In this document: piece by piece, positions 35,064-46,800 of the stretch
Position numbering within the stretch: the first letter of the stretch is position 1
How the letters are laid out: each line of letters opens with the position of its first letter
Notes under the pieces: generated by a model
Databases searched by the model: none
The model's input: the letters and a program-made list of their open reading frames with translations, nothing else
What the model was told of the DNA's origin: nothing
Source of the DNA: Linyphia triangularis
Taxonomy: Eukaryota; Arthropoda; Arachnida; Araneae; Linyphiidae
Assembly: GCA_963978545.1 (NCBI GenBank)
Contig: OZ021725.1
Span: 11,113,197 to 11,177,196, forward strand
Length of the DNA stretch: 64,000 bases
Direction of reading: 5' to 3'
Translations under genes and position numbers: made by a program

Positions 35064-35748
35064 TGTTGCGTGGATGAGTTTGAAAGACTTGAAGCCAAAG
35101 CAGATCAAAACTTGCAGAAATTTATTCCTATATAACTCCAGAACTTCTCTTTCTAGTAGACTCAATACAACTCTTCACACAACAATAGAGCACAAAACAG
35201 CAGTTAAAAAAACTTGATACACAACTGCAAAAAAATCGCTGCAAAAGACAATGCAATACAGTTCACTTTCGGAACTCTCTGAATGCTCGCTGAGAGACAG
35301 CTAACTCAGTAACTCCGTAACTCCATCACCCGCTCTCTTGGGCTTATATAGGAAAGTCAAACCTTCGTGAATCTTCTAGAGATAGAAATTTGGAGGATTT
35401 TCCAGATCGTAGTCGAAAAGCCTATACATGTACATGGGGACTGAAAGGGTCGCCAAATGGTCGCGCGACATTTGGCGATTTCTCGCCAAATTTGGCGATC
35501 AAAATTAGTCGCCAAAACCGTCGCCAACTTGGCGAGATTGCCATTAACCATATTGTTAAATGGCCTTCTCTTTGTAAAACTCGCTTCCCAGCATTATCAC
35601 TGTAAAACTAGTTTCCAAGCATTAAGAGGCACATTGCAGGAAAGCAAAGTAAAGAACTTTTTCACTGATTTATGCGAAGTGTACATAAATTTCCTTTTTA
35701 CATAATTAATACTTCGAAATATTTGCAAATATACAGAAATTCGTAACA
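35064..35748 (-). mobile_element. LTR-1 solo LTR, copy 3
   Basis: Minus-strand TGTTACGAATTT to CCACGCAACA, flanked by ATAT (35060-35063, 35749-35752). TATA (CCTATATAAG on minus) and AATAAA are present. Shorter than the others through internal deletions in the ACTCAACT-rich region. Confidence 0.8.
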
Positions 35749-35860
35749 ATATGAATCTTTATCGCTTACCAATTGTCAACAAATTCGCTTTACGATATTT
35801 TTATGACAACTAGGAATAGACCTAGCTTTCATATCTATTACTGTCTTGATTTCAATATGC

Positions 35861-35903
35861 CCACCTGATGGCTGTGTGGTTTAGCACTCTGGTCTCGAAT
35901 GCA
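35861..35903 (+). mobile_element. SINE-2 head fragment
   Basis: CCACCTGATGGCTGTGTGGT then TTAGCACTCTGGTCTCG, matching 31040-31075, cut off by a family-A copy. Confidence 0.5.
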
Positions 35904-35904
35904 A

Positions 35905-36543
35905 GTTTTGGTACTTCATCGAACATCATTCTAAATTTTGTATAAAATGTAGAGAAATGTCTGAATATACTGGTTTGCCTTGGCAAAAATGGCCGAGCCT
36001 GCTTAAAATCAACTTTAAATGAGTTTAACTAAATTCGATTGCCAAATATGATCCAAATATATAACTTGTGAAATAATAAGCATAATTTTTTGTTCGGTAA
36101 CTTACCGCTCTTTAATTTTCAATGAGGAAGGATACAGATGATTTCACTTCCTTGGCGCCAAATACTTGTATCTTTTAAAAAGTAAGTTGAATTGGTGTCA
36201 TCAGTAACGAAATATTTTTTGTCAACTTGGCTTAAATTTAAATTATGCAAGTATTCGGTGCAAGATGAAAACTGATATCGTGTGCATCTTTCCTCATTAA
36301 AAATTAAACAGCGGTGGGTTATTGAACAAAAAATAATGCTCATTATTTTGCAAAGTTATGACATATTTAGCAAAATGATTTAGTTCATCTTCTTCAAAGT
36401 CGATTTTTGAACAATTTTCGGTCATTTCCCCCCCGACAGACCAGTGTATTCAAAATCTACAGGCATTTCTTTACATTCTATTTAAAAAAAAATTAGAATG
36501 ATGTTCGAAAGGTTACCTAACCTTGCAGTCACCTCAAAGTCAG
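35905..36543. mobile_element. Foldback family A, degenerate copy 8
   Basis: Left arm CATCGAACATCATTCTAAATT and inverted right arm AGAATGATGTTCG with diverged interior. Confidence 0.7.
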
Positions 36544-37080
36544 TAAAAAGTCAAAAAAAGTTCGAAAAGTTCTTGGAATAAAAAAATAAAAAAAATGCAA
36601 ATTATCGTTTGCTAGCATCTAGATAGAATGATAAACGGGAAGCAGGAGTTGACGCGCGCTGCCGATCTCGAAAGGAACGCATCCTTCCAGACGATAATAA
36701 AAAAAAAAGAACAAAGAAGAACGACCGTCACGCTTCAGTTCGCGCCCTTGTACCCCCCCCCCCCCCCCAGAACACGATGACAATGGCGGCGGCTTTTTAA
36801 TTAATCTTCTTAGTTGTTCCCAAACGCTCGGGCACGAAAGAGTTTGCCGTCAAACGTTCTTCGATAACTTTATTTTAAGAGATTAAGAATCGTCCTCTTC
36901 CATTGTGATGACAATGAAGAGTTCCATTGTGATGACAATTCGATTTAAGGAGAGGAGTTCGTAAATTATTCCACCGGACTGAAAAGATAGCGATTGATAA
37001 AGACTACATGCTTATTTTAAATTAAAACAATTTGAGTACTTTTTACTTTCAATTACCCATATGTTAACATAGAGTAATAG
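36544..37080. other. No feature recognised
   Basis: Contains a C-tract near 36754-36768 and a doubled phrase TTCCATTGTGATGACAAT (36898 and 36923). A family-B end (TTTCAATTACCCATATG) occurs at 37047-37065. Confidence 0.4.
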
Positions 37081-37615
37081 CGACTGCAATTTTTGGACCC
37101 CATCGAACATCATTCTGAATTTTTTATAAAAATTGATGAAAAGTGAGTAGATAACGAATCCTCTGGTCTGCCGTGGCAAAAATGGCCAAAACTGGTCAAA
37201 AATCGACTTTTAATGAGTTGAACTAAATCCAATTGCCAAATGCGCCATAACTTGCCAAATAATGAGCATTTTTTTTTATTTGGTATCCCTCACTCTTTAA
37301 TTTTTAATTAAGAAGGTTGCAGACAATTCGGATGGTGGCTATAGCTTACTTGCATCGTTCACAAATGAGCCAAATTGGCAATAAACATTACGTCACTGAT
37401 GACGTAACTGATGTCGCCAATTTGGCTTACTTTTAAAAGATACAAGTTTTCGGAGCCAGAGATCAGAAATCGTTTACGCTTTTTCTCATTGTAAATCAAA
37501 AGGCAGTGGGTTGCAAGACGAAAAAATGTGTTCTCTTTTTGGCAAGTTATGACATATTTGGCAATAAGATTTTATTTCCACTCATTCCAAGTCAATTTTT
37601 TATCAGTTTCGGTAA
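37081..37615 (-). mobile_element. Foldback family A, copy 9 (one arm missing)
   Basis: GCGACTGCAATTTTTGG through the centre (TTACGTCACTGATGACGTAA) to TTTTTATCAGTTTCGGTAA, where it stops short of the terminal arm. Confidence 0.82.
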
Positions 37616-37748
37616 ACTTATCTTATTAAATTGATTTTGTTTATGATTATGGGCTGGCTGAGTTATTTGTGGCATCCTGAGTTTCTTTTGGTGTGAAATG
37701 ACCAATGAAACAAATATTTTCTGTTGCTAAAGCTATAGGAAAGTAATA

Positions 37749-38328
37749 GTCCGAGAGGCGACTGCAATTTTTGGACCCCATCGAACATCATTCTGAATTT
37801 TTTATAGAAATTAGAGAAAAGTGAGTAGATTAGGAATCTACTGGTCTGCCGTGGCAAAAATGGCCGAAACTGGTCAAAAATCGACTTTTAATGAGTTGAA
37901 CTAAATCCAATTGCCAAATGCGCCATAACTTGCCAAATAATGAGCATTTTTTTTTTTTTTTTGGTAACCCTCACTCTTTAATTTTCAATTATGAAGGCTG
38001 CAGAAGATTCAGATATCTGGCGACCGTCTACTTGCATCTATTAAAAGGGAGCCAAGTTGGCAATAGACATTACATCACTAATGACGTAATTAATGTCGCC
38101 AATTTGGATTACTTTTAAAAGATAAAAGTTTTCCGAGCCAGAGATCAGAAATCGTTTACGCTTTTTCTCATTGAAAATCAAAATGCAGTGGGTTGCCAGA
38201 CGAAAAAGTTTGTTCTCTTTTTAGTAAGTTACGACATATTTGGCTATCGGATTTTAGTTCAACTCATTCCAAGTCGATTTTGGATCAGTTTCGGCAATTT
38301 TTGCCACGGCAGACCAGTGTATTCGTAA
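37749..38328 (-). mobile_element. Foldback family A, copy 10 (right terminus missing)
   Basis: Starts GTCCGAGAGGCGACTGC after TA; ends at AGACCAGTGTATTCGTAA, losing the last roughly 80 bp, at the junction with repeat B. Confidence 0.82.
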
Positions 38329-39831
38329 CATTCAACATTTAACGCCCTTAAAACATTTTTCCGGGAATTTCGGAGATGGAAATGTTTAGAACACCTTAAG
38401 AGGCATTACCACAGTGATTTTTATCAAAATCGCCGTTTTTTAGCAATCATTGAGAAACATGATTTTTTTCAAAGGCAGCTAGTTATGCGCATGGGCGATT
38501 TTGACTAAATTTTAATGGTTGATTCCATTGCCAACACCTACTCGTACACTAAATTTGTACAGTACCCCCCCAAAAAAAACAGAACGATGGCTATATCTTC
38601 GGTTCTAATTATCGTAGAATCTTACGGTTTGCACCAAAATGTTTTGCTTACGATTTTCTATATATCTGATGCAATTTTTTTTACTTGAGGGACCATTTAC
38701 TAAGTAAAAGTAACGCTATCTTCGAAAATTTCAATACGAACCCTTATTTTTTATCATTCCATTCGATTCAGAATACATCATTTACCCTAAATACCAAATT
38801 TCAATGCATTATGTTGAAAAACACGTTACTTATGAGCGAAAATATTTCGACCATTTTTTGACCGATCTTCAGGGAGAATTTCCATAAAACGAAAGGTATT
38901 TTTAAGGTTCTTCTTCACAGCGGGAGAAATCGAACGGTCAATGTGGCACGTTTCACGAAGATTAAAAAAAACAAGTATTAGTCTAAAATTGCATAGAAAG
39001 TACTTGGATTTATAGTGTCATGTTTAAGATTAATACAAAAATAGCAAGTAAACACAAAAGTAACATAATTTATTTACAACATTAAAGATGTGCATTCTTC
39101 ACACGAAATAAATAAAATATCGAAAACTGTAATTGCAGAAATATAACGAATACTATTGATAATTAGAAAATTAATAAATATTAAATGTAGGCATTAGTAA
39201 ACAGTATTTAGCAAAGCATGAATATTTTACAGAAATATTTCACTATATACACAAACTAGCTGAATACCCGTGCTGCGCTACGAAATTTTACCATTAGCAT
39301 TTTAGCGATCAAAAGACATTCATGTATTCTACACTTCAGACGTTTGCTCCCATTTCGATCCCGACAAATTGATTTATCAAAATAGGAACTTTCCTTTGTT
39401 GACATTTTAAACGAAATTTATAATTGTGAATAGTAAACTGGAATAGTTTATTGTGTTTATGTTTGCTCTTAGTTCTAAATTTCAAAGTAGTAGCTGTATT
39501 GGAATTAAGTTAATTAGACATTAAGTTAATCCTCGTATAGTTTCAATGTTGCGTCGTCTTTTCGTCCCTTAAAAATTTGTTAATCGATATTGGAATGACT
39601 TATTTTTTTAACATTTGCAAAAAAATATCAGAAAAATGACTACATTGGAAGAGGAACATTCGGATATCCCTCGTTCGGAACATTTAACCCCTTTTCGACC
39701 CCTTAAAGTTGGTTAATCGAGAACAGAATAGCTTACTTTTTCTATGTTTAATCTTTTTTGACATTTGTACCAAATTTCCGAGTTGTGACCATATGGGAAG
39801 TGGTACATTCGAATATTCCTCGTTTGGAACG

Positions 39832-40545
39832 TTTAACCCCTTTTCCACCCCTTGATCCACCGGAGATCGGAATAGTTTACTTTTTCTGCGTTTGTCTTTA
39901 TTGATATTCACACCAGTTTTCAGAATTGTGAAAATATGAGAAGTAGGACATTCGAATATATCGCTCGTTTGGAACGTTTAACCCCTTTTTGAACTCTTAA
40001 AGTGGGTTAATCGAGATCTGAATAGCTTACTTTTTCTATGTTTACCATTGTTGATATTTGTGCCAATTTTCAGAGTTGTGACTATGTGGGAAGTAGGATT
40101 TTCGAATGTCCACCGTTTGGAACGTTAAACCCCTTTTCGACCCCTTAAAGTGTGTTAATCGAGATCGGAATAGTTTACTTTTTCTATGTTTAACCTTTTT
40201 TGATATTTGTGCCGATTTTCAGAGTTGTAACTATGTGGGAAGTAGGATTTTCGAATGTCCCCCGTTTGGAACGTTTAACCCCTTTTCGACCCCTTAAAGT
40301 GTGTTAATCGAGATCGGAATAGTTTACTTTTTCTATGTTTACCATTGTTGATATTTGTGCCGATTTTCAGAGTTGTAACTATGTGGGAAGTAGGATTTTC
40401 GAATGTCCCCCGTTTGGAACGTTTAACCCCTTTTCGACCCCTTAAAGTGTGTTAATCGAGATCGGAATAGTTTACTTTTTCTATGTTTACCATTGTTGAT
40501 ATTTGTGCCGATTTTCAGAGTTGTGACTATGTGGGAAGTAGGAGA
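39832..40545. repeat. Tandem array of about 148-bp units (Helitron interior)
   Basis: Units start at GTTTAACCCC near 39832, 39976, 40124, 40273 and 40421 (spacing 144-149). Each contains GATCGGAATAGTTTACTTT, GATATTTGTGCCGATTTTC and CTATGTGGGAAGTAGGA. An inverted array follows at about 40618-41460. Confidence 0.92.
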
Positions 40546-41850
40546 ATTAGTGATGAGTGAGTCAGTGAGTGAGTGAGTGAATCAGTGAGTGAGGGCTTTG
40601 CCTTATATATATAGAGATGGTAAAAATAGAAAAAGTAAACTATTCCGATCTCGATTAACACACTTTAAGGGGTCGAAAAGGGGTTAAACGTTCCAAACGG
40701 GGGACATTCGAATATCCCACTTCCCACATAGTCACAACTCTGAAAATCGGCACAAATATCAACAATGGTAAAAATAGAAAAAGTAAGCTATTCCGATCTC
40801 GATTAACCCACTTTAAGGGGTCGAAAAGGGGTTAAACGTTCCAAACGGGGGACATTCGAATATCCCACTTCCCACATAGTCACAACTCTGAAAATCGGCA
40901 CAAATATCAACAATGGTAAAAATAGAAAAAGTAAACTATTCCGATCTCGATTAACCCACTTTAAGGGGTCGAAAAGGGGTTAAACGTTCCAAACGGGGGA
41001 CATTCGAAAATCCTACTTCCCACATAGTCACAACTCTGAAAATCGGCACAAATATCAACAATGGTAAACATAGAAAAAGCAAGCTATTCCGATCTCGATT
41101 AACCCACTTTAAGAGGTCAAAAAGGGGTTAAACGTTCCAAACGAGCGATATATTCGAATGTCCTACTTCTCATTTCACAATTCTGAAAACTGGTGTGAAT
41201 ATCAATAAAGACAAACGCAGAAAAAGTAAACTATTCCGATCTCCGGTGAATCAAGGGGTGGAAAAGGGGTTAAACGTTCCAAACGAGGAATATTCGAATG
41301 TACCACTTCCCATATGGTCACAACTCGGAAATTTGGTACAAATGTCAAAAAAGGTTAAACATAGAAAAAGTAAGCTATTCTGTTCTCGATTAACCAACTT
41401 TAAGGGGTCGAAAAGGGGTTAAATGTTCCAAACGAGGGATATCCGAATGTTCCTCTTCCAATGTAGTCATTTTTCTGATATTTTTTTGCAAATGTTAAAA
41501 AAATAAGTCATTCCAATAACGATTAACGAATTTTTAAGGGATGAAAAGACGACGCAACATTGAAACTATACGAGGATTAACTTAATGTCTAATTAACTTA
41601 ATTCCAATACAGCTACTACTTTGAAATTTAGAACTAAGAGCAAACATAAACACAATAAACTATTCCAGTTTACAATTCACAATTATAAATTTCGTTTAAA
41701 ATGTCAACAAAGGAAAGTTCCTATTTTGATAAATCAATTTGTCGGGATCGAAAAGGGAGCAAACGTCTGAAGTGTAGAATACATGAATGTCTTTTGATCG
41801 CTAAAATGCTAATGGTAAAATTTCGTAGCGCAGCACGGGTATTCAGCTAG

Positions 41851-42490
41851 TTGTTGATATTTGTGCCGATTTTCAGAGTTGTAACTATGTGGGAAGTAGG
41901 ATTTTCGAATGTCCCCCGTTTGGAACGTTTAACCCCTTTTCGACCCCTTAAAGTGTGTTAATCGAGATCGGAATAGTTTACTTTTTCTATGTTTACCATT
42001 GTTGATATTTGTGCCGATTTTCAGAGTTGTGACTATGTGGGAAGTAGGATTTTCGAATGTCCCCCGTTTGGAACGTTTGACCCCTTTTCGACCCCTTAAA
42101 GTGTGTTAATCGAGATCGGAATAGTTTACTTTTTCTATTTTTACCATTGTTGATATTTGTGCCGATTTTCAGAGTTGTGACTATGTGGGAAGTAGGATTT
42201 TCGAATGTCCCCCGTTTGGAACGTTTAACCCCTTTTCGACCCCTTAAAGTGTGTTAATGGAGATCGGAATAGTTTACTTTTTCTATTTTTACCATTGTTG
42301 ATATTTGTGCCGATTTTCAGAGTTGTGACTATGTGGGAAGTAGGATTTTCGAATGTCCCCCGTTTGGAACGTTTAACCCCTTTTCGACCCCTTAAAGTGT
42401 GTTAATCGAGATCGGAATAGTTTACTTTTTCTATTTTTACCATTGTTGATATTTGTGCCGATTTTCAGAGTTGTGACTATGTGGGAAGTG
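41851..42490. repeat. Second tandem array of 148-bp units
   Basis: Same unit with starts at 41927, 42075, 42223 and 42371, exactly 148 bp apart and almost identical, so more homogeneous than the array at 39832. Confidence 0.92.
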
Positions 42491-42822
42491 GGAGAATTAG
42501 TGATGAGTGAGTCAGTGAGTCAGTCAGTGAATCAGTGAGTGAGGGCTTTGCCTTATATATATAGAGATGTAACTAGATCGTTGAAATTATTTATAAAATG
42601 AAAAAGTCACATGATTCAGTAAAATTTTTAAAGGATAACTTATTGAAATTGCTTAAAAAATGTTGTTTTAAATAAGTGGAATTTAAGAAAGCAAATTGAA
42701 AAAAAATAAAAAAAATAAAAAAATTGATAGTTTACAGAACAAATAATTAATAATTTAAAAAACTAAAAAACACGCTTTAATAGAAAATCAAACTAAAAAG
42801 TAGAAAATAATCAAATGATTAA

Positions 42823-43153
42823 AAAACTAAGAAACACGCTTTAATAGAAAAGTGAACTAAAAAGTAGAAGATAATTTTAAATAAGTTTGAAATAAGAATA
42901 GAGTGATTAACAAGAAATATTTATTTTATCGTAAAAAAGCGTGGAGTGCTTTTTAGGATATTTTCATAATGGCTCTACTTTTACCAATATCTGTCATTAA
43001 ATATTTACAAAAATTGACATCAAGCACCCCACGCTTTTTTACGATAAAATAAATATTTCTTGTTAATCACTCTATTCTTATTTCAAACTTATTTAAAATT
43101 ATCTTCTACTTTTTAGTTCACTTTCCTATTAAAGCGTGTTTCTTAGTTTTTAA
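42823..43153. repeat. Near-perfect palindrome, about 130-bp arms
   Basis: Arms 42823-42951 and 43022-43153 are inverted copies (AAGTAGAAGATAATTTTAAA, GATTAACAAGAAATATTTAT, TTACGATAAAATAAATA) around a 70-bp loop. The outer part of the left arm is also duplicated directly at 42757-42811. Lies in the right part of the Tc1/mariner-like element. Confidence 0.85.
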
Positions 43154-43935
43154 ACTATCGGTTATACGATAATTGAACGTTATGCGATTTTCCACACCTC
43201 TAGTTTACCTTGAATTAATCTTTGATAGTTTTCAAAAGTCGTCTACTATACGGTCCCTTAAAGTGAGCATTTTTTACATTTTCTCTAAAAAATCGAGAAC
43301 TAACAGTCAAAATGGAAAGAAAAAAATTATGGGGGGTTTTAGACCATGGTAAATCTAATGAAAGCAAAAAAAATATGTGTTTCTCTTCAAAAAAATTTTT
43401 TAATTGCTTTATTAATTAATAATTAATTATTAAAAAAGAAATTGATTCAAAAGCTGATTGCTATTTATGTTTGGCCATTTACAAACTACCTTTTGAAAAA
43501 AAAAATACTGAAATATATTAATTATTTAAGTATTTATGGCCAAAAAACCAACTTTTTTTTTAACATTAATTTATCATTTTCTTTTTATCATTTAAATTAC
43601 AAACCATTCATTAGAAAATTACGAATTTTTGTATTTCGCATTCTTTTTTCATGCTGAATCCAAATATGGAATAATATTATGAGGTTGCTATTGAACTTTT
43701 TAAAGTTTGGTTCTGTTTTAATATGTAGATGACCCCTCATGATAAAAAAAAATACATACAATTATTAAAAACCTTTCACGATTTACAACGGTACCTTTTG
43801 TTTGTTATTTCAACAATTACAACAAAAGATATAGCCATCGTTCTGTTTTTTTTGGGGGGTACTGTACATTGTAAGTCAATTTGTTCGGGAGTTATGCTGA
43901 CCATTGGTAGATATTTTTTCTAGATCATATTTTGG

Positions 43936-44113
43936 TTGGTTGTTTTCAGATTATCTGGCACCGTCAGCAACACGAGGGCTATAATGTGCCGAAACATTCG
44001 CCATTAGACAAGCCAGCATACATTTACAAACACCCATGCCTAACACGGGACTCGGAACCCGCAACCTCGTGGTCTAGAGGCTAGCACGCTAACCCCTATA
44101 CCGTTTGGTTGGC
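43936..44113 (-). mobile_element. SINE-1 copy
   Basis: TTGTTTTCAGATTATCTGG to CCGTTTGGTTGGC, flanked by AGATCATATTTTGG (43922-43935, 44114-44127), which is repeat-B sequence. Confidence 0.9.
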
Positions 44114-44230
44114 AGATCATATTTTGGAAATCAAGATGTTCCAAAACGTGGAGGTGGTTGGGTTTTTTTTCGAAATTTTTTTCAAAATTCGATTTTTTTT
44201 TTTTTACCGAACTTCCCAATGTATAATACA

Positions 44231-44290
44231 CTAGCAGCGTGGCCCGGCGCTGATAGGAACCCGTTGAAGGAATTCCATCAGTTACGTTGT
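44231..44290 (-). mobile_element. Possible Helitron 3' end
   Basis: On the minus strand a hairpin CAGCG-CCGGGCCA-CGCTG is followed by CTAG|T at 44231. The matching 5' TC end was not identified, so the element length is unknown. Confidence 0.4.
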
Positions 44291-44473
44291 TACATAGACT
44301 CGGAATTTCTCCGGAAAAATTGTTGTTTGTGATCAGCTTCCAATCTACTATAACAGATGCATGGTTTCTTTAATTGTAATGGCGCTTTCGGTTATACTCC
44401 AATCGATGATGTCTTAGCAAACATTAATCGATTCCCTAGCTCTCTTGGCGGCATATGCTCTATACTTTGCAAT

Positions 44474-44655
44474 AAAGCTTGGAGTCCACTATCGCTAAGC
44501 AGAGCAGATCAGAGCGGAGTGGATTAAAGCCAATAACAAGGCTGCCAATGTCTACTATAGCACGAGCCTCGAGCTCCAATGGACTTTGACAGACTTGTAA
44601 TTGGCTCTAATCCACTCCGCTCTGATCTGCTTAGCGATAGTGGACGCCAAGCTTT
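44474..44655. mobile_element. Short MITE with about 60-bp inverted repeats
   Basis: AAAGCTTGGAGTCCACTATC and GATAGTGGACGCCAAGCTTT at the ends, continuing inward as GCTAAGCAGA and GGAGTGGATTA. One end recurs at 50742-50800. No clean target duplication is visible. Confidence 0.75.
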
Positions 44656-44957
44656 AGACACATTGCCGACATATTAACAAATGTTGAAATGATTTGAAAG
44701 TTTTTAGTGAATTTCAATAATACTCGCCGAATCTACGATTGAGGCTTCAAGTGATGAAGTCAAACTGAGTCGAAATAATCCGTTGCTATGCTAAATTCTA
44801 TGTATATGTTTTGAATCACTCTTATTAAATGAAGTTAGATTTATAATTTAAATTAATTAAGTCAGATAAATTTGACCATTTAAAATTTTGTAAGCAATGA
44901 AATAATATTACCTCTATTAGTTTTTTGCTTAAAAGAATTTTGTAAATTTTATAAAAT

Positions 44958-45205
44958 CCTAGAATACGTTACACGCTTGGCGCGATTTTGAAAAATATCG
45001 CCAATGCCAAAATGATGCGTTGACGCTTGTCGCCAAACTGTTGCCAACGCCCAAATAACGTTTTTATGTTTATCGCCAAGAATTGGCGAAGAAAAAAACA
45101 TAAACAATCGTAACCTGAAAATAGGAAATACCTAAACATACAATGAAAAAAAAGCATATAAATTTTCTCCTATATCGCCAAATTCACCGTGTAACGTATA
45201 CTAGG
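44958..45205. mobile_element. Small MITE, CCTAG ends
   Basis: Left CCTAGAATACGTTACACG, right CGTGTAACGTATACTAGG, about 248 bp, with CGCCAA-rich interior. Flanking duplication is ambiguous (AT). Confidence 0.55.
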
Positions 45206-45743
45206 ATTAAGCCGTAATTTTTTTTAATATGAACAAAACACCGGTAAACATACTCAACAAAATATGCCTGGTGTCTGTAGTGCAGCTCTAGCCTCTATTT
45301 TAAAAATAATCACCAAAATATGTTGTACCAGTTTCTTTAACAAAATCTGAACTAAGAGAAAATTTAACAGGCATTGAAACAATAGCTTTATTCACCAAAT
45401 TGTTCGCCAACCGAAAGATTATCACCAAGTGGTATGGGTACAACGTAATAGTACCAATATTGGTCGTAGGTGTTTCACATTACACAGCCATCTTACATTG
45501 GATCTTGCAATGGACACATCCTGGAAAAAAGATATGTTAGATTTATTAAGTTGACCAAAATCCGACTGAAAATATCCTATAACGGCCCGAACTTATTGTG
45601 GTTGGTAGGAGTTTAACGGCGCAAGGGCAACACGAGGGCCATACTGCTCCAAGAACTTATAGTGGTAAATGAATTATGTTGGTAAACGAACTTATAGATG
45701 TTAGATATATAACTGAGGTACATAAGATATTTGCTAATAAAAT
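45206..45743. other. No feature recognised
   Basis: AT-rich spacer without recurring repeats. Confidence 0.35.
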
Positions 45744-45755
45744 ACAAAGGAGTTT

Positions 45756-45921
45756 GGTTGGTTGTTTTCAGATTATCTGGCTCCGTCAGCAACATGAGGG
45801 CTATAATGTGCCGAAATATTCGTCATTAGACAAGCCAACATACATTTACAAACACCCATGCCTAACACGGGACTCGGAACACTCAACCTCGAGGTCTAGA
45901 AGCTAGCACGCTAGCCACTGC
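45756..45921 (-). mobile_element. SINE-1 copy, 5'-truncated
   Basis: Tail and body are present; the first roughly 20 bases of the tRNA-like head are missing (ends GCTAGCCACTG). Flanked by ACAAAGGAGTTT and ACAAAGGAATTT (45744-45755, 45922-45933). Confidence 0.88.
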
Positions 45922-45933
45922 ACAAAGGAATTT

Positions 45934-46451
45934 AAAGAATTTATTTTGTTTAAATGTTATTAATACTCATTAAATCAAATCCAAATGTCAATACCCGTTG
46001 AGCACAATACATCTTTGAAGACAACACAAAATGTAAACAAAAACCGCATCAATTCAAACGTAGAAAACAAAACGATGCATAAAAAAATGATGCTTTAAAC
46101 CGCACATGCGCAGAAGTTGCTTACAGTATCGAATGACATTAAATATATATGGAAATATTACAATAAAATTCGAACACTTCATCGGAGAGATGATTGTAAT
46201 ACATGAAAATAATCAGAAAAATAAGAAGGACACATTAAAATAACTTTTTTTTTCTGATACAATAAAAATACATCATTACCATTCCAAGAATTTTTTTTAA
46301 TGTCATTAAATATTAATGAAAGCAACTTTTAATCGAATTTAAAAGTTGTTCTCTACAATCTCTATGTACTAAAGCTTCTATGTACTAAATTTCGTACTTT
46401 TAGGTGCAAAACTGTGGATTTGTATAAGGTTCAGACGTACAGACAAATCAG

Positions 46452-46452
<1 letters not shown>
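45934..46452. other. No feature recognised
   Basis: AT-rich spacer before the TA microsatellite. Confidence 0.35.
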
Positions 46453-46549
<97 letters not shown>

Positions 46550-46580
46550 ATATATATTGAGATATATATATATATATAGA
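46453..46580. repeat. (TA)n microsatellite
   Basis: About 95 bp of uninterrupted TA, then TATATTGATATATTGAGATA variants, next to a family-B end (GGGTAATTGAAAGTA). Confidence 0.97.
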
Positions 46581-46800
46581 TATGGGTAATTGAAAGTAAA
46601 AAGTCAGTTAAAAGAATTTTTAATAGAAGTCTTTTAAAAAAAATTAAAAGGTACTAAATACCTAATATTTACTATTTACTCCAACTTATTAGTTTTAGTT
46701 TATAATCCCTTTAAAATTCCAACTTCAAGTATTAATTTCCGGCAAATTTCAGTTATAGATCACTCATCCCATTTTTTGATGGTTTTCTAAACTCATTTTC

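Larger units (their letters stand above)
39256..42567 (-). mobile_element. Helitron with a nested, partly inverted second Helitron
   Basis: Outer element on the minus strand: 5' A|TCTCTATATATATAAGG at 42567, 3' hairpin GTAGCGCAGCACGGGTATTC then CTAG|T at 39256. Inside, a second copy in plus orientation ends with CTAG at 41850, and its 5' TC end is found facing the wrong way at 40617. Both arms contain the 148-bp tandem units. The 5' region holds GTGAGTGAGTGAG-type simple repeat. No Rep/helicase coding. Confidence 0.7.
38560..43864. mobile_element. Tc1/mariner-like element with long terminal inverted repeats
   Basis: Ends CAGTACCCCCCAAAA and the exact inverse, continuing as ACAGAACGATGGCTATATCT at both ends, flanked by TA (38558-38559, 43865-43866). 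Beyond the precise part, about 200 bp of each end remain weakly similar. Without the nested Helitrons it would be about 2 kb. I find no transposase, so it is non-autonomous or decayed. Confidence 0.78.
38341..44215 (+). mobile_element. Repeat family B, copy 5, carrying nested insertions
   Basis: B sequence runs from 38341 to 38557 (GAGGCATTACCACAGTG, GCGATTTTGACTAAA) and resumes at 43867 (TCAATTTGTTCGGGAG) to about 44215. Between them lies the 5.3-kb Tc1/mariner-like element; a SINE-1 is inserted at 43936-44113. Confidence 0.75.

Noticed and set aside
39684..41422. Identical 75-codon frames at 39684-39911 (minus) and 41195-41422 (plus)
   Set aside because: They are the same non-coding Helitron tandem-repeat sequence read in the two inverted arms.
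39832..42490. CRISPR-like array
   Set aside because: Units are 148-bp contiguous tandem copies with no unique spacers, in a eukaryotic Helitron.
46453..46580. TA-rich replication origin
   Set aside because: It is a simple TA microsatellite with decaying edges and no other origin feature.
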